From JBBCJM01 sp037190175 (lineage in GTDB: Bacteria; Pseudomonadota; Alphaproteobacteria; Rhodobacterales; Rhodobacteraceae), in NCBI GenBank assembly GCA_037190175.1, contig JBBCJM010000048.1, forward strand, positions 42,877-106,876: DNA of 64,000 nucleotides, read 5' to 3'. The translations under genes and the position numbers were made by a program. How positions within the stretch are numbered: position 1 is the stretch's first letter; every line of letters starts with the position of its first letter. Under the pieces are notes generated by a model. That model was not told the origin of the DNA and did no database searches. It worked only from the letters and a program-made list of their open reading frames with translations. Below are positions 16,010 to 24,394 of the stretch, piece by piece.

Positions 16010-16441
16010 TCAGTCTCCTCCCCGCACGGGGTTCACGATCTCCAACCCGGCGAAGTCCTTCTCGTTGTCCGTGACGACCACACAGTCGTTGGCTCCGGCA
16101 ACCGCGGCAATGATCATGTCGAGCGCATTGCGTGGTCGGCCCGCGGCCTTGCCGTCGGCCATCAGCCTCGCCCAGATCAGCCCCGCCTTGTCGTCGAACG
16201 ACAGAATCCGGCCGGCGAACAGCTCTTGCGGCCCCTCCGGCCCCGAGAACCAGGCATCGAGCGCATCGCGCTTTTTCCCCCGCGGCTTCTCCAGAATGCC
16301 GCGCCGGATCTCGGCGATGGTCAGCGCGGAGATGAACAGGTCTTCGTCGCGCTGCTGCGCCCACCAGGCCAGCAGAGCCTCCGATGGCTGCGGCCTGACG
16401 ACATGGCTGATGATGTTGGTGTCGAGAAGAAAGCGGGTCAC
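16010..16441 (-). CDS. vapC: PIN-domain ribonuclease toxin, VapC type
   Basis: Protein of 143 residues from a GTG at 16441 that overlaps the antitoxin stop (GTGA). The PIN acidic residues are in place: D in L-L-D-T-N-I-I near residue 7, E in T-I-A-E-I-R near residue 44, D in N-A-L-D-M-I-I-A near residue 103 and D in V-T-D-N-E-K-D-F near residue 121. VapC toxins cut specific RNAs, often initiator tRNA, when the antitoxin is degraded. Length and motif spacing match type II FitB/VapC proteins. Translational coupling to the upstream antitoxin gene is the normal arrangement. Confidence 0.9.
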   Translation of the reverse strand: MTRFLLDTNIISHVVRPQPSEALLAWWAQQRDEDLFISALTIAEIRRGILEKPRGKKRDALDAWFSGPEGPQELFAGRILSFDDKAGLIWARLMADGKAAGRPRNALDMIIAAVAGANDCVVVTDNEKDFAGLEIVNPVRGGD

Positions 16442-16743
16442 AGATCGACCCGGCGCCCTTCCTCGCGCGGGCGAGACAGATCGAGATCGGCGCCGACCAG
16501 GGGCGAACGGCGGAGGGCGGACAGGATACCGCCGGACCTTGGCGGCTCGCCTGCACCAAGGGCGGCCTTGACCGCGGCCCGCGCCTGCTCCGCTTCCGGC
16601 CCCTCCTCCGCCAGTTGGCGGGCAAGCGACCGGATCAGCTCGCGGTCGGATTCCAGCGCCAGAACCTCGAACCGCTTGAAACCGCGCTGCGTCAGCCGTG
16701 CCCGGTAGGCCTCGATCGCCCTCTTCTGTGCGGCATTGCTCAT
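16438..16743 (-). CDS. vapB: Antitoxin partner of the VapC-type toxin
   Basis: Protein of 101 residues from the ATG at 16743, with CGGAGG upstream. The charged N-terminal half (AIEAYRARLTQRGFKRFEVLAL, then SDRELIRSLARQLAEE) resembles a MazE/RHH-like DNA-binding antitoxin. The C-terminal tail, rich in Arg, Pro and Leu and ending RREEGRRVDL-like, would wrap the toxin. It is called an antitoxin from its position, size and 4-base overlap with vapC; the exact family was not identified. It probably represses its own promoter. Confidence 0.7.
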   Translation of the reverse strand: MSNAAQKRAIEAYRARLTQRGFKRFEVLALESDRELIRSLARQLAEEGPEAEQARAAVKAALGAGEPPRSGGILSALRRSPLVGADLDLSRPREEGRRVDL

Positions 16744-16766
16744 GGCTGGCCTCCGGTGTATCCTGA

Positions 16767-16795
16767 CATATAGCCGGTATGCCGCTTGGAGACAA
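16767..16795 (-). promoter_or_regulatory. Sigma-70-type promoter of the vapBC operon
   Basis: On the minus strand TTGTCT (16795-16790) and TATATG (16772-16767) are separated by exactly 17 bp. The predicted transcript start near 16760 would leave a leader of about 17 bases before the antitoxin ATG. Toxin-antitoxin complexes usually bind such a region for autoregulation; the half-repeats around GGTAT and ATACC nearby could serve this purpose (inference). Confidence 0.55.
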
Positions 16796-16798
16796 GTC

Positions 16799-17674
16799 TC
16801 AGCCGCCGACGCCGCTGCCCTCGTATCCGGTGACCACGCTCCAGACCATCTCCTGCATCCAGGCGGCCAGTTCGGCCGGGGGCGAGGCCAGCCCCAGCCG
16901 GTCCGGCAATCCGCGCGGGTCGCGGTTGTAGATCACCGCGTAATGGGCCAGCGCGATGTAATAGGCGCCCAGGTCGTTCAGATGGATATGGTCCAGGAAC
17001 ACGTCCGAGATATCCGACAGCCCCGGCGCCTGCCCCGCCTCGATCGCGTCGTGGAGGGCGGCCATCAGCAGCGGGCCGGGGATCATCCGCATCGGGGGCG
17101 ACCCGGCGGGGCGGTTCGCGTTCACATGATCCCGGATCGCCTCCCAGCGCGCCATTTCCAGCGGCAGGCGGTCGCGGAAGGGAATGTGCCGCTCGGGGTC
17201 GTCGCCCCCGGCCCCGGGGGCGGGGGCGATATCCACCCAGGTCGCATACAGCACCGTCTCGGCGCCCTTGCCGCCGTTGCCCTCGCTCCAGGCATGGGAA
17301 AACCAGCGCAGCGCCTCGGCCTCGGAATCGTGCCAAGGCAGGGTGCCGGACAGCGAGACCCGCTCGGTCAAAACCAGAACGTCGTAGTTGCCGATGTCGC
17401 CTCGCGCATCCGGCTTGCCATAGCCCGGCGGGTTGTCCCAGCGCCAGTCCATCGGGCTGCCGGGGATGGTGGAGCCGTCGATCACCGCGCCGCGATGCCC
17501 CCCCGCCCGCACCATGGCCCGCAGCGGATCGGGGATCGGATCGGTCAGGCTGTGCCCCGACTGGATCACCCGCAGCGAAAGGGGGCGCGGCTCTGCCCAT
17601 CCCATGCCGGCAAGGGCGAGAACCAGGCCCGCCGCCAAGGCCCGCGCATTCATTCCGAAGAACCGTTCCGGCAT
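16799..17674 (-). CDS. Secreted SGNH-like hydrolase family protein
   Basis: Protein of 291 residues. The ATG at 17674 was chosen because GGGACAGG precedes it and a signal peptide follows (MPERFFGMNARALAAGLVLA, cleaved near GWA); the frame is open further upstream to 17800. The mature protein begins V-I-Q-S-G-H-S-L-T-D, resembling the G-D-S block with H in place of D, has T-W-V-D near the middle and ends with D-H-I-H-L-N-D-x-G, the D-x-x-H block of SGNH hydrolases. The fold would suit an esterase or acetyl-xylan/polysaccharide O-deacetylase, but the substrate is unknown. It stands alone, tail-on to the vapBC promoter. Confidence 0.62.
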   Translation of the reverse strand: MPERFFGMNARALAAGLVLALAGMGWAEPRPLSLRVIQSGHSLTDPIPDPLRAMVRAGGHRGAVIDGSTIPGSPMDWRWDNPPGYGKPDARGDIGNYDVLVLTERVSLSGTLPWHDSEAEALRWFSHAWSEGNGGKGAETVLYATWVDIAPAPGAGGDDPERHIPFRDRLPLEMARWEAIRDHVNANRPAGSPPMRMIPGPLLMAALHDAIEAGQAPGLSDISDVFLDHIHLNDLGAYYIALAHYAVIYNRDPRGLPDRLGLASPPAELAAWMQEMVWSVVTGYEGSGVGG

Positions 17675-17991
17675 CCTGTCCCGCCTTCGCGATAGGGTCA
17701 TCCGGATGAAAGGGCATGGCCGGCCCGGGCGCAAGGCTTCAGGCCGCGGGAACGGCCGCGCGACAGAATGGCACTTCCTCTCGGCCGCCGCCCCGGTCAT
17801 GTTCGCCGGGAGCCCTCAAGGCCCCCGGGGGCGACACTGCATTGATATCCCTGCGGAACCCCTTTTGCCCCTCATTGTCGCCATAATGATCGTGCTGATC
17901 GCTGCCGGGCGGGCCCGCCCCGGTCTTCCCCCGCGGGATCACGGGGGGAACCGGCCCTGACCATGCCGCCGCCATCTGGGAGAGAAAGCCC
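17675..17991. other. Intergenic region between SGNH-like and glycosyltransferase genes
   Basis: About 317 bases flanked by divergently transcribed genes. Part of it could encode a longer N-terminus of the SGNH-like protein, but codon choice does not support that clearly. A GGAAC occurs near 17855 without a CGTT at 16-17 bp, so no EcfG promoter is claimed. A ribosome site (GGGAGAGAAAG) lies just before 17992. I see no repeat or RNA gene. Confidence 0.35.
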
Positions 17992-19161
17992 ATGCCCCTG
18001 ACATCTTCCGGACAGGCATCCGCGGAGGCGCCCGCCGCCCCGCATGACGTGCTGGCCAGGATCGAGGTCGCGGTTCCGCTGAGCATCATCGTCCCGACCT
18101 ATCGCGAACGCGAGAACATCCCGCACCTGATCGACCGCATCGCCCGGCTGAAGGCGCAGGAGGGGCTGGAGATCGAGCTCATGTTCCTGGACGACCAGAG
18201 CCGCGACGGCAGCGTCGAGGCGGTCGCGGCCTGCGGCCACGACTGGGTGCGCATCATCGAAAGGACGGGCGAGCGGGGGTTGAGCGCGGCGGTGATCGAC
18301 GGGTTCCGGCAGGCGCGGCATCCCGTGCTGATCTGCATGGACTGCGATCTCAGCCACCCGCCCGAGAAGATCCCGCAGATGATCCTGGCGCTGTCCGCCG
18401 GCCAGCAGTTCGTCATCGGCTCGCGCTATGTTCCGGGCGGCTCGACGGATGACGACTGGGGGTTCTTCCGCTGGCTCAACAGCCGGGTGGCCACCTGGCT
18501 GGCCCGGCCGCTGACCAAGGTGCACGATCCGATGTCGGGGTTCTTCGCCCTGCGCAAGGCCGATTTCGACCGGGCGGACGAACTCAATCCCGTCGGCTAC
18601 AAGATCGCGCTGGAGTTGATCGTCAAATGCGGCTTCCAGAACGTCGGCGAGGTGCCGATCCACTTCACCGACCGGATCCACGGCGAAAGCAAGCTGACGC
18701 TGAAAGAACAGCTGAAATACATCAAGCACCTGCGCCGGCTGTATCTCTACCGTTTCGCCAATACGATGTATCTGGCCCAGTTCCTGACCGTGGGCGCCTC
18801 GGGCGTGCTGGTCAACTGGGCGGTGCTGACGCTGCTGCTGCTGCTCGGCGCCCAGGCGCAGGTGGCCATCGCCGGCGGGATCGCGGTCAGCGTGGTGACG
18901 AATTTCCTGCTCAACCGCCGGTTCACCTTTAGCTATGCGCGCGACCGCAATCCGCTGACCCAGTTCGTGGGCTTCGTCGCCGCCTCGGCGATCGGGATCG
19001 TGGTGAACTACACCGTCTCGATCTTCATGCTGAATTCGGTGCTGCCCGAGGGCCGCAGCTCGATCTACCTCGCCTCGCTGGCGGGGATCGCCACGGGGAT
19101 GCTGTTCAATTTCATCGGAAATCGCTATGTCGTGTTCCGCAAGCGCTATATCGGAAAATAG
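17992..19161 (+). CDS. GT2 polyprenyl-phosphate glycosyltransferase fused to GtrA membrane domain
   Basis: Protein of 389 residues. Residues 28-260 form a GT-A glycosyltransferase of the dolichol-phosphate-mannose-synthase kind: V-P-T-Y-R-E-R-E-N, F-L-D-D-Q-S-R-D-G-S, M-D-C-D-L-S-H-P-P-E (metal-binding DxD-like) and I-G-S-R-Y-V. Residues 265-385 are a GtrA/PF04138 domain with four membrane helices, containing the typical N-F-L-L-N-R-R-F-T-F. It would load a sugar onto undecaprenyl phosphate and help flip it across the inner membrane. The next gene, 9 bases downstream, encodes a GT39-like enzyme that would use such lipid-linked sugars, so the two should act together in glycan or lipid modification. 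Confidence 0.9.
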   Translation: MPLTSSGQASAEAPAAPHDVLARIEVAVPLSIIVPTYRERENIPHLIDRIARLKAQEGLEIELMFLDDQSRDGSVEAVAACGHDWVRIIERTGERGLSAAVIDGFRQARHPVLICMDCDLSHPPEKIPQMILALSAGQQFVIGSRYVPGGSTDDDWGFFRWLNSRVATWLARPLTKVHDPMSGFFALRKADFDRADELNPVGYKIALELIVKCGFQNVGEVPIHFTDRIHGESKLTLKEQLKYIKHLRRLYLYRFANTMYLAQFLTVGASGVLVNWAVLTLLLLLGAQAQVAIAGGIAVSVVTNFLLNRRFTFSYARDRNPLTQFVGFVAASAIGIVVNYTVSIFMLNSVLPEGRSSIYLASLAGIATGMLFNFIGNRYVVFRKRYIGK

Positions 19162-19170
19162 GCACAGGGC

Positions 19171-20688
19171 ATGAGCCGGATCGTCCTGCCGCTGGTGGTG
19201 ATCGCGGGCTTTGCCGCACTGGCCTTTGCCTTCGCCCTGTCCCAGGCCATCTGGGTGGACGAGACCACGCAGCTCTCGGGCCTGACGCTCGCCTTCGGGG
19301 CGCAGCTCGACTGGCTGGCCGGGGGCGAGAACCCGATCCCCGGCGTCCCGCCCGACCGGATGCCCCCGCTGTCCTACTGGATCGGCGGGCTCTGGGCCGG
19401 GGTCTTCGGGCTGTCCGAGCTTTCGATGCGGGTCTTCGGGATCGTCGCGATGCTTTGCGGCGTGCCCGCGGTCTGGCTAGCCGCGCGCGACCTGGGCCGG
19501 GAAAGGGGCGGCCCGCTGCTGCCGGCCATCGTGCTGGCGCTGGTCTATCTGGCGCCGGGCGCCATCGTGCAGGCGGGGGAGATCCGCGCCTATCCGCTGT
19601 ATTTCGCCTTTTCCGCCTGGGCGGCCTTCGCCTATCTGCGCGCGCTGCTGCACCCCGGGCCGCGGGCCTGGTTCCTGCTGGCGGTCTTCTGCCTCGCCGC
19701 CGGATATACGCATTTCTTCGGCGTGGTCATGGCCGGCGTCATGTGGCTGTCGCTGCTGATCCTGCGGCTGGCGCGGGGCGAGCCGGTCCTGCCGGTGCTG
19801 GTCGGCGGGGGGGCGACCGGGCTGCTGTTCGCCGGGCTGCTGCCCTTCGTCCTGGCGGCGATGAACCTGTCCGCCGAGGCAGCGCCGCGCCCCGGGCTGG
19901 CCGAGGTGGCGCGCGACGGCGTGCGGCTGGCCGTGCGGCTGTGGCTGCACGGGACGCATCTGTCCTCGCCCGCCCTGATGGCGGCGGCGCTGGCGGGCCT
20001 TGCCGCCCTGACCGGCCTGGCCCTGCTGGCCCTGCGGCGGCGGGAGGGCCCGGCGGGGATCGGCCTGCTGTTGCCGCTGGCGCTGGCCTTCGTGGCCCTG
20101 CCGCTGCTGCGGCTGGCGATCGGCGGGTTCGACGTGCTGGCCCCGCACTACAATCTCTGGCTGGTGCCGCTCTTCTCGCTGTTCGCCGCCACCGCGCTCA
20201 CCGACCCCCGGCTGCGCGGGCCCGCCCTCGGCGCGGCGGTGCTGGTGGTGGGCGCCCATCTGGTCGCCGATGTCCGGCTGATCCGCCACGCCGAAACCTG
20301 GTCGCACGGGCCCGGCGAATGGATCGCCGCGGCCATCGCCGATCCGCAGGCGACCATCGTGATCCACGACGCCGAGGGGAACTGGGGCCATGCCTATTTC
20401 CCGGTCCACTACCTGACCGCGGGCCGCGCCACGCAGATCCTGCGCGATGCGGCCGGCCGGCAGCAGCTGATCTCTCCCGGGGGCCTGGCGGACTACGAGG
20501 GCGCGGTGCAGGATTTCCCGACCCGGATCTACGTGCGGACCGGCAATCTCGACAGCGGCGATCTGGCGGGACGGCTGACGGATCCGGGCGATTGCGGCAT
20601 CCCGGCCATGCGCCCCGACCCCGGCGGCAGCGTGGTGACGCGATCCTTCTGCGCCTTCACGGGTGCCACCATGGTGATCGCGCAATAG
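19171..20688 (+). CDS. Membrane glycosyltransferase, GT39/ArnT-like family
   Basis: Protein of 505 residues with about ten hydrophobic segments. The first periplasmic loop carries W-V-D-E-T-T-Q-L-S, the acidic Asp-Glu pair typical of GT-C enzymes of the PMT/ArnT superfamily, followed by P-P-D-R-M-P-P-L-S-Y-W. These transfer a sugar from a polyprenyl-phosphate carrier to a protein or lipid in the periplasm. The C-terminal about 120 residues form a soluble domain. It is co-transcribed with the GT2-GtrA gene; the acceptor cannot be inferred from sequence. Confidence 0.8.
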   Translation: MSRIVLPLVVIAGFAALAFAFALSQAIWVDETTQLSGLTLAFGAQLDWLAGGENPIPGVPPDRMPPLSYWIGGLWAGVFGLSELSMRVFGIVAMLCGVPAVWLAARDLGRERGGPLLPAIVLALVYLAPGAIVQAGEIRAYPLYFAFSAWAAFAYLRALLHPGPRAWFLLAVFCLAAGYTHFFGVVMAGVMWLSLLILRLARGEPVLPVLVGGGATGLLFAGLLPFVLAAMNLSAEAAPRPGLAEVARDGVRLAVRLWLHGTHLSSPALMAAALAGLAALTGLALLALRRREGPAGIGLLLPLALAFVALPLLRLAIGGFDVLAPHYNLWLVPLFSLFAATALTDPRLRGPALGAAVLVVGAHLVADVRLIRHAETWSHGPGEWIAAAIADPQATIVIHDAEGNWGHAYFPVHYLTAGRATQILRDAAGRQQLISPGGLADYEGAVQDFPTRIYVRTGNLDSGDLAGRLTDPGDCGIPAMRPDPGGSVVTRSFCAFTGATMVIAQ

Positions 20689-20780
20689 CGCCACCTGCAA
20701 GCCCCGGGCATTTTTGGGGGTGCCCAGCCGGGCCGCCGCCGCTAGGCTGTCCCCCGTATCCGCCGCGAGGGGAGCCGGGC

Positions 20781-21527
20781 ATGACCATCACCAACCAGGA
20801 CGAGCTGGACGGGCTGAAGGAGATCGGCCGGATCGTCGGCAGCACCCTGCACGCCATGGCCAGGGCGATGGAGCCCGGCATGACCACGCAGGAACTCGAC
20901 GCGGTCGGCCGCGCGATGCTGGAGCGCGAGGGGGCGGTCTCGGCGCCGCAGTCGACCTACGGCTTCCCGGGGGCGACCTGCATCAGCGTGAACGAGGAGA
21001 TCGCGCATGGCGTTCCCGGCGGGCGGGTGATCGCGCCGGGCGATCTGGTCAACATCGACGTATCCGCCTCGAAGAATGGCTATTTCGCCGATACCGGGGC
21101 CACGTTCCGCGTGCCCCCCTCGCGCCCTTCGCAGGACCGGCTGTGCCGCGACGGGAAGCGCGCCATGCAGATCGGCATCGCGCAGGTGGCCAGCGGCCGG
21201 CCGCTGGCGGGGATCGGCAACGCCATCGGCCGCTTTGCCGCCGACCGCGGCTATACGCTGATCCGCAACCTCGCCAGCCACGGGGTGGGGCGGGCCCTGC
21301 ACGAATATCCGCAGGAGATCGCCACCTGGCCCAGCCGCGACCGGCGCCGGATCGACCGGGGGCTGGTGCTGACGGTGGAGCCGTTCCTGTCCTCCGGGGC
21401 GCTCTGGGCGGGGGGAGGCGACGACGGCTGGACGCTCTATGCCGAGCCCCGGGCGCCGGTTGTGCAGTACGAGCATACGGTCGTGGCCACGGACCGGGGG
21501 GCCATCGTGGTCACCCTGCCGGGCTGA
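20781..21527 (+). CDS. map: Methionine aminopeptidase, type I
   Basis: Protein of 248 residues with GAGGGGAG before its ATG. The five metal ligands of a pita-bread metallopeptidase are visible: D in N-I-D-V, D in F-A-D-T-G, H in S-H-G-V-G, E in T-V-E-P-F and E in Q-Y-E-H-T. It removes the initiator methionine from nascent proteins. The length matches the short type I enzyme without zinc-finger extension. The spacing D-V-S-A-S-K-N-G-Y-F-A-D-T-G has S-A-S-K in place of the more usual x-x-x-D-G stretch, suggesting this is a secondary copy rather than the housekeeping one (inference). Confidence 0.88.
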   Translation: MTITNQDELDGLKEIGRIVGSTLHAMARAMEPGMTTQELDAVGRAMLEREGAVSAPQSTYGFPGATCISVNEEIAHGVPGGRVIAPGDLVNIDVSASKNGYFADTGATFRVPPSRPSQDRLCRDGKRAMQIGIAQVASGRPLAGIGNAIGRFAADRGYTLIRNLASHGVGRALHEYPQEIATWPSRDRRRIDRGLVLTVEPFLSSGALWAGGGDDGWTLYAEPRAPVVQYEHTVVATDRGAIVVTLPG

Positions 21528-21546
21528 GCCTGGAGGGGCCCTCGGC

Positions 21547-21560
21547 TTGACGTAAATCAA
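21547..21560 (+). promoter_or_regulatory. FNR/FnrL-type box of the nqr operon
   Basis: TTGAC-GTAA-ATCAA matches the FNR consensus TTGAT-N4-ATCAA with one difference. Its centre lies about 41 bp before a transcript start predicted from a TAGCAT hexamer at 21583-21588, which is the class II activator position. The operon start codon is at 21641, leaving a leader of about 45 bases. Oxygen-responsive FnrL is known to control respiratory genes in this family, so activation of Nqr under low oxygen is expected (inference). Confidence 0.7.
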
Positions 21561-21640
21561 CGCCGGGGGGATTTCCCTTGTGTAGCATCGGCTTCGATGG
21601 TCGGTCCGCCGGATGGCGCCGCATCGGCAGAGGGGAAGGC

Positions 21641-22840
21641 ATGGGATTTCCACACTGGGCAGGACGCCCCTCGCTCATGGCCGGCCCGGTGGGGGAGGTT
21701 CCGCCGGGCGGGCCGGTCGGCATCGCCGGGGCGGATCTGCAGGGGCTGCGGCCGGTTCTGGCGGTCGCCGAGGGGCAGCGGGTGGCGGCAGGCGAGTTGC
21801 TGTTCTCCGACCGCAAGCGGCCGTGGATCGCGGCGGTGGCGCCGGTGGCCGGCGTGGTGCGCCGGCTGGAGCCGGGGCCGCGCCGCGGCATCTCGATGCT
21901 GGAGATCGAGCCCGAAGGCGAGGCGGCGCGCGCGTTTCCCACCGACGCGGCCGGCGACCGCGAGGGGCTGGTCGCGCTGATGACCGCCGCGGGGCTCTGG
22001 ACCGGGCTGCGCAGCCGGCCCTTCGGCCGCATCCCCGATCCCGCGGGGCACCCCGAGGCGCTGTTCGTCACCGTGACCGAGGGGCAGGCGGGCGCGCCCG
22101 ACCCCGAGGCGCTGCTGCCGGGCTTCGATACCTGGTTCCACCGCGGGCTGGCCGCGCTGCCGGCGCTCGGCCCGCTGCATCTGTGCCATCCGCCCGGCCT
22201 TTCCCCGCCGGTGCTGCCGGGGGTGCGGGCCACCGCCTTCCGCGCCGGCCTGCCCTCGGCCCACATCCACGCGCTGCATCCGGTGGCCCATGGCGGGATG
22301 GTCTGGCAGATCCACTGGCAGGAGGTGGTGGCGCTGGGCCATCTGCTGGAAACCGGGCGGATCTGGCCGCAGCGCATCGTGGCGCTGTCCGGCCCGGCGG
22401 CGGCGCGGCCGGGGCTGATCGCGGCCCCCATCGGCGCGCGGCTGCACGACATCGCCGCCGGGCGGCTGCGCGACATGCCGCTGCGCCTGCTGGCCGGCGG
22501 GGCGGAGGGGGTGCAGATGCCCTTCCTGCGCCCCGGCATCCGGCGGATCGCCGCCGTCCCGCATCGCGAGGCCGCCCGGCCCGGCCTGTTCGGCCGCCTG
22601 ACCGCCCCGCGGCGGGCCGCGCTGATCCCCAACCGCTGGGACGAGGCGCTGGCCCCGCGCGGCGTGCTGCCGGTGCCGCTCCTGCGCGCGCTGGCCGCGG
22701 GCGATGCGGCGGCGGCGCGGGATCTGGGCGCGCTGGGGCTGGTGGAGGAGGATCTGGCGGCGATGGGCGCCCGGATGGGCGGCCCCGACTACCCCGCGCT
22801 GCTGCGCCAGACGCTGGACGAGCTGGAGGCCACGGCATGA
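21641..22840 (+). CDS. nqrA: Na+-translocating NADH:quinone reductase subunit A, divergent
   Basis: Protein of 399 residues; the ATG at 21641 is preceded by GAGGGGAAGG. It matches NqrA along its length: G-L-R-P-V-L-A-V-A-E-G-Q-R-V near the start, L-W-T-G-L-R-S-R-P-F, the H-P-V-A-H-G-G-M-V-W-Q-I-H-W-Q-E-V segment, and near the end L-A-A-G-D-A...L-V-E-E-D-L-A. NqrA forms the cytoplasmic part of the Nqr complex. It is about 45 residues shorter than the well-studied Vibrio protein, and the usual T-Y-V-x-P-G-K motif near the C-terminus is replaced by a short G-G-P stretch. The stop overlaps nqrB by ATGA. Confidence 0.88.
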   Translation: MGFPHWAGRPSLMAGPVGEVPPGGPVGIAGADLQGLRPVLAVAEGQRVAAGELLFSDRKRPWIAAVAPVAGVVRRLEPGPRRGISMLEIEPEGEAARAFPTDAAGDREGLVALMTAAGLWTGLRSRPFGRIPDPAGHPEALFVTVTEGQAGAPDPEALLPGFDTWFHRGLAALPALGPLHLCHPPGLSPPVLPGVRATAFRAGLPSAHIHALHPVAHGGMVWQIHWQEVVALGHLLETGRIWPQRIVALSGPAAARPGLIAAPIGARLHDIAAGRLRDMPLRLLAGGAEGVQMPFLRPGIRRIAAVPHREAARPGLFGRLTAPRRAALIPNRWDEALAPRGVLPVPLLRALAAGDAAAARDLGALGLVEEDLAAMGARMGGPDYPALLRQTLDELEATA

Positions 22841-23622
22841 GACCCGCCGCCCTCCTGCACGGCGACCTGCCGGCGCTGGCGGCGCTGGTGCCCCCGGCGC
22901 TGTGGCTGGCCTCGCAGGACGCCTGGTTCGCCCCGCGGCTGTTGTTCTGCGCGGCGCTGGCCTTGGGCTGGCAGGCGCTGTTCGCCGCGCGGCGCGGGCA
23001 GGGCATGGGGCTTTCCGCGCTGGTCTCCGCCGGGCTGGTGGCGCTGCTGGTGCCGGCCTCGGCGCCCTTCTGGCAACTGGCGCTGGGGGTCAGCTTCGGC
23101 CAGGTGCTGGGCGAGGCGGTGTTCGGCGGGCGCGGGCGCAACTTCGTGCAGCCGGTGGCGCTGGCGCTGGCCTTCATGGCCTTCTCCTTCCCCGACCAGC
23201 CCTGGCGCGAGGGGCCGGCGCTGCCCGCCGCCACCGCCTGGCCGGCATTGGTGCTGCTGACCGCCGTCGGGCAGGCGCGGCTGACGGTGCTGGCGGGGGT
23301 CGCGGCCGGGCTGGCGGGCCTTTTGTGGCTGATCGCGCCCGCGCAGATCCCGGCGCTGTTCGGGGCGGGGGCGGTGCTGCTGGGGGTGGCCTACCTGACC
23401 GCCGACCCGGTGGTCGCCGGCGCCACCCCGGCCAGCCGGATCGCCTATGGCCTGCTGGCCGGGGCGCTGACCGCGCTGTTCGCCACCTCCGGCCCCGCCT
23501 TCGGGGCGCTGGTCTTCGCCACCCTGCTGGCGCAGGTCTTCGCGCCGCTGATCGACCATATCGCCATCGCCGCCCATACCGGGCTGATGCGCCGCCGGGC
23601 GGGGAGGCTGCGCCGTGGCTGA
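22837..23622 (+). CDS. nqrB: Na+-translocating NADH:quinone reductase subunit B, short variant
   Basis: Protein of 261 residues with about eight membrane helices. The core matches NqrB/RnfD: G-G-R-G-R-N-F-V-Q-P-V-A-L-A resembles the conserved GGxGxNxxNP segment, and Y-L-T-A-D-P-V occurs near residue 190. Canonical NqrB is about 410 residues, so roughly 150 N-terminal residues are absent. The site where FMN is covalently attached in Vibrio (S-G-A-T) aligns with P-A-A-T here and lacks the preceding Asp, so flavinylation is doubtful. Start and stop overlap its neighbours, so the short length is real unless there is a sequencing error. NqrB carries quinone-side flavin chemistry and Na+ transport. 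Confidence 0.82.
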   Translation: MRPAALLHGDLPALAALVPPALWLASQDAWFAPRLLFCAALALGWQALFAARRGQGMGLSALVSAGLVALLVPASAPFWQLALGVSFGQVLGEAVFGGRGRNFVQPVALALAFMAFSFPDQPWREGPALPAATAWPALVLLTAVGQARLTVLAGVAAGLAGLLWLIAPAQIPALFGAGAVLLGVAYLTADPVVAGATPASRIAYGLLAGALTALFATSGPAFGALVFATLLAQVFAPLIDHIAIAAHTGLMRRRAGRLRRG

Positions 23623-24394
23623 CCGTTTCCGCCGCTTCCTCGCCCGCCCCAACACCGACCCGGCGAAGGCCATGGGCATGGCCGCCCTGGTCGCCGCCAC
23701 CTGCGCGCTGATCGTGGCGGTGACCGCCGTCGCCCTGCGCCCGCTGATCGACGACAACCGCACCGCCGCCCGCGCCGGCCAGATGGCCGCGATGCTGGCG
23801 GGCGTGCCGGGCATCGCCGAACTGCTGGAACGCGGGGGGATCGAGACCTTCGTGGTCGACCTGGCCACCGGCACCCTGTCCGACACCGACCCGGCGGATT
23901 TCGACCAGACCGCCGCCGCCGCCGACCCCGAGCGCAGCACGCTGCTGTCCCCCGCCGTGGACCTGGCCGCCATCACCCGGCGCGAGGACGAATCCCTGGT
24001 CTGGATCGTGCGCGAGGGGGGGCAGATCCGCCTCGTGGTGCTGCCGGTGCGGGGGGCGGGCTATCAGTCCACCATGTACGCCTATCTGGCGCTGGAGGGC
24101 GACCTGAACACCGTCGCGGCCTTCACCGTCTATGAGCAGGCCGAGACGCCCGGCCTCGGCTCGCGGGTGGCCGAGCCCGAGTTCCTGCGCGGCTGGACCG
24201 GCCGGCGCATCGCCGAGGACGGGGTGATCCTGATCGACACCGCCACCAATGCCGCGGGCGATTTCGAGGTGGAGATGATCTCGGGCGCCACGGTGACCAG
24301 CTACGGCACCATCGACATGGTGCATTTCTGGATGGGCGAGCTGGGCTTCGGCCCCTTCCTCGACAACCTGCGCGAAGGGAGGGCGGGCCTGTGA
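23615..24394 (+). CDS. nqrC: Na+-translocating NADH:quinone reductase subunit C
   Basis: Protein of 259 residues from a GTG at 23615 that overlaps nqrB by 8 bases. One N-terminal membrane helix (about residues 20-43) is followed by a periplasmic domain. The covalent FMN motif S-G-A-T-V-T-S is intact near residue 225 and is the target of ApbE encoded three genes downstream. Y-A-Y-L-A-L-E-G-D and E-T-P-G-L-G-S-R, both typical of NqrC/RnfG, are present. Length is normal for the family. Confidence 0.93.
   Translation: MADRFRRFLARPNTDPAKAMGMAALVAATCALIVAVTAVALRPLIDDNRTAARAGQMAAMLAGVPGIAELLERGGIETFVVDLATGTLSDTDPADFDQTAAAADPERSTLLSPAVDLAAITRREDESLVWIVREGGQIRLVVLPVRGAGYQSTMYAYLALEGDLNTVAAFTVYEQAETPGLGSRVAEPEFLRGWTGRRIAEDGVILIDTATNAAGDFEVEMISGATVTSYGTIDMVHFWMGELGFGPFLDNLREGRAGL

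Noticed and set aside
17851..17885. GGAAC near 17855 as an EcfG promoter of the glycosyltransferase gene
   Set aside because: No CGTT at 16 or 17 bp spacing.
21578..21640. Upstream in-frame start for nqrA at 21578
   Set aside because: It would include the predicted promoter -10 and transcript start; the ATG at 21641 has a clear ribosome site.
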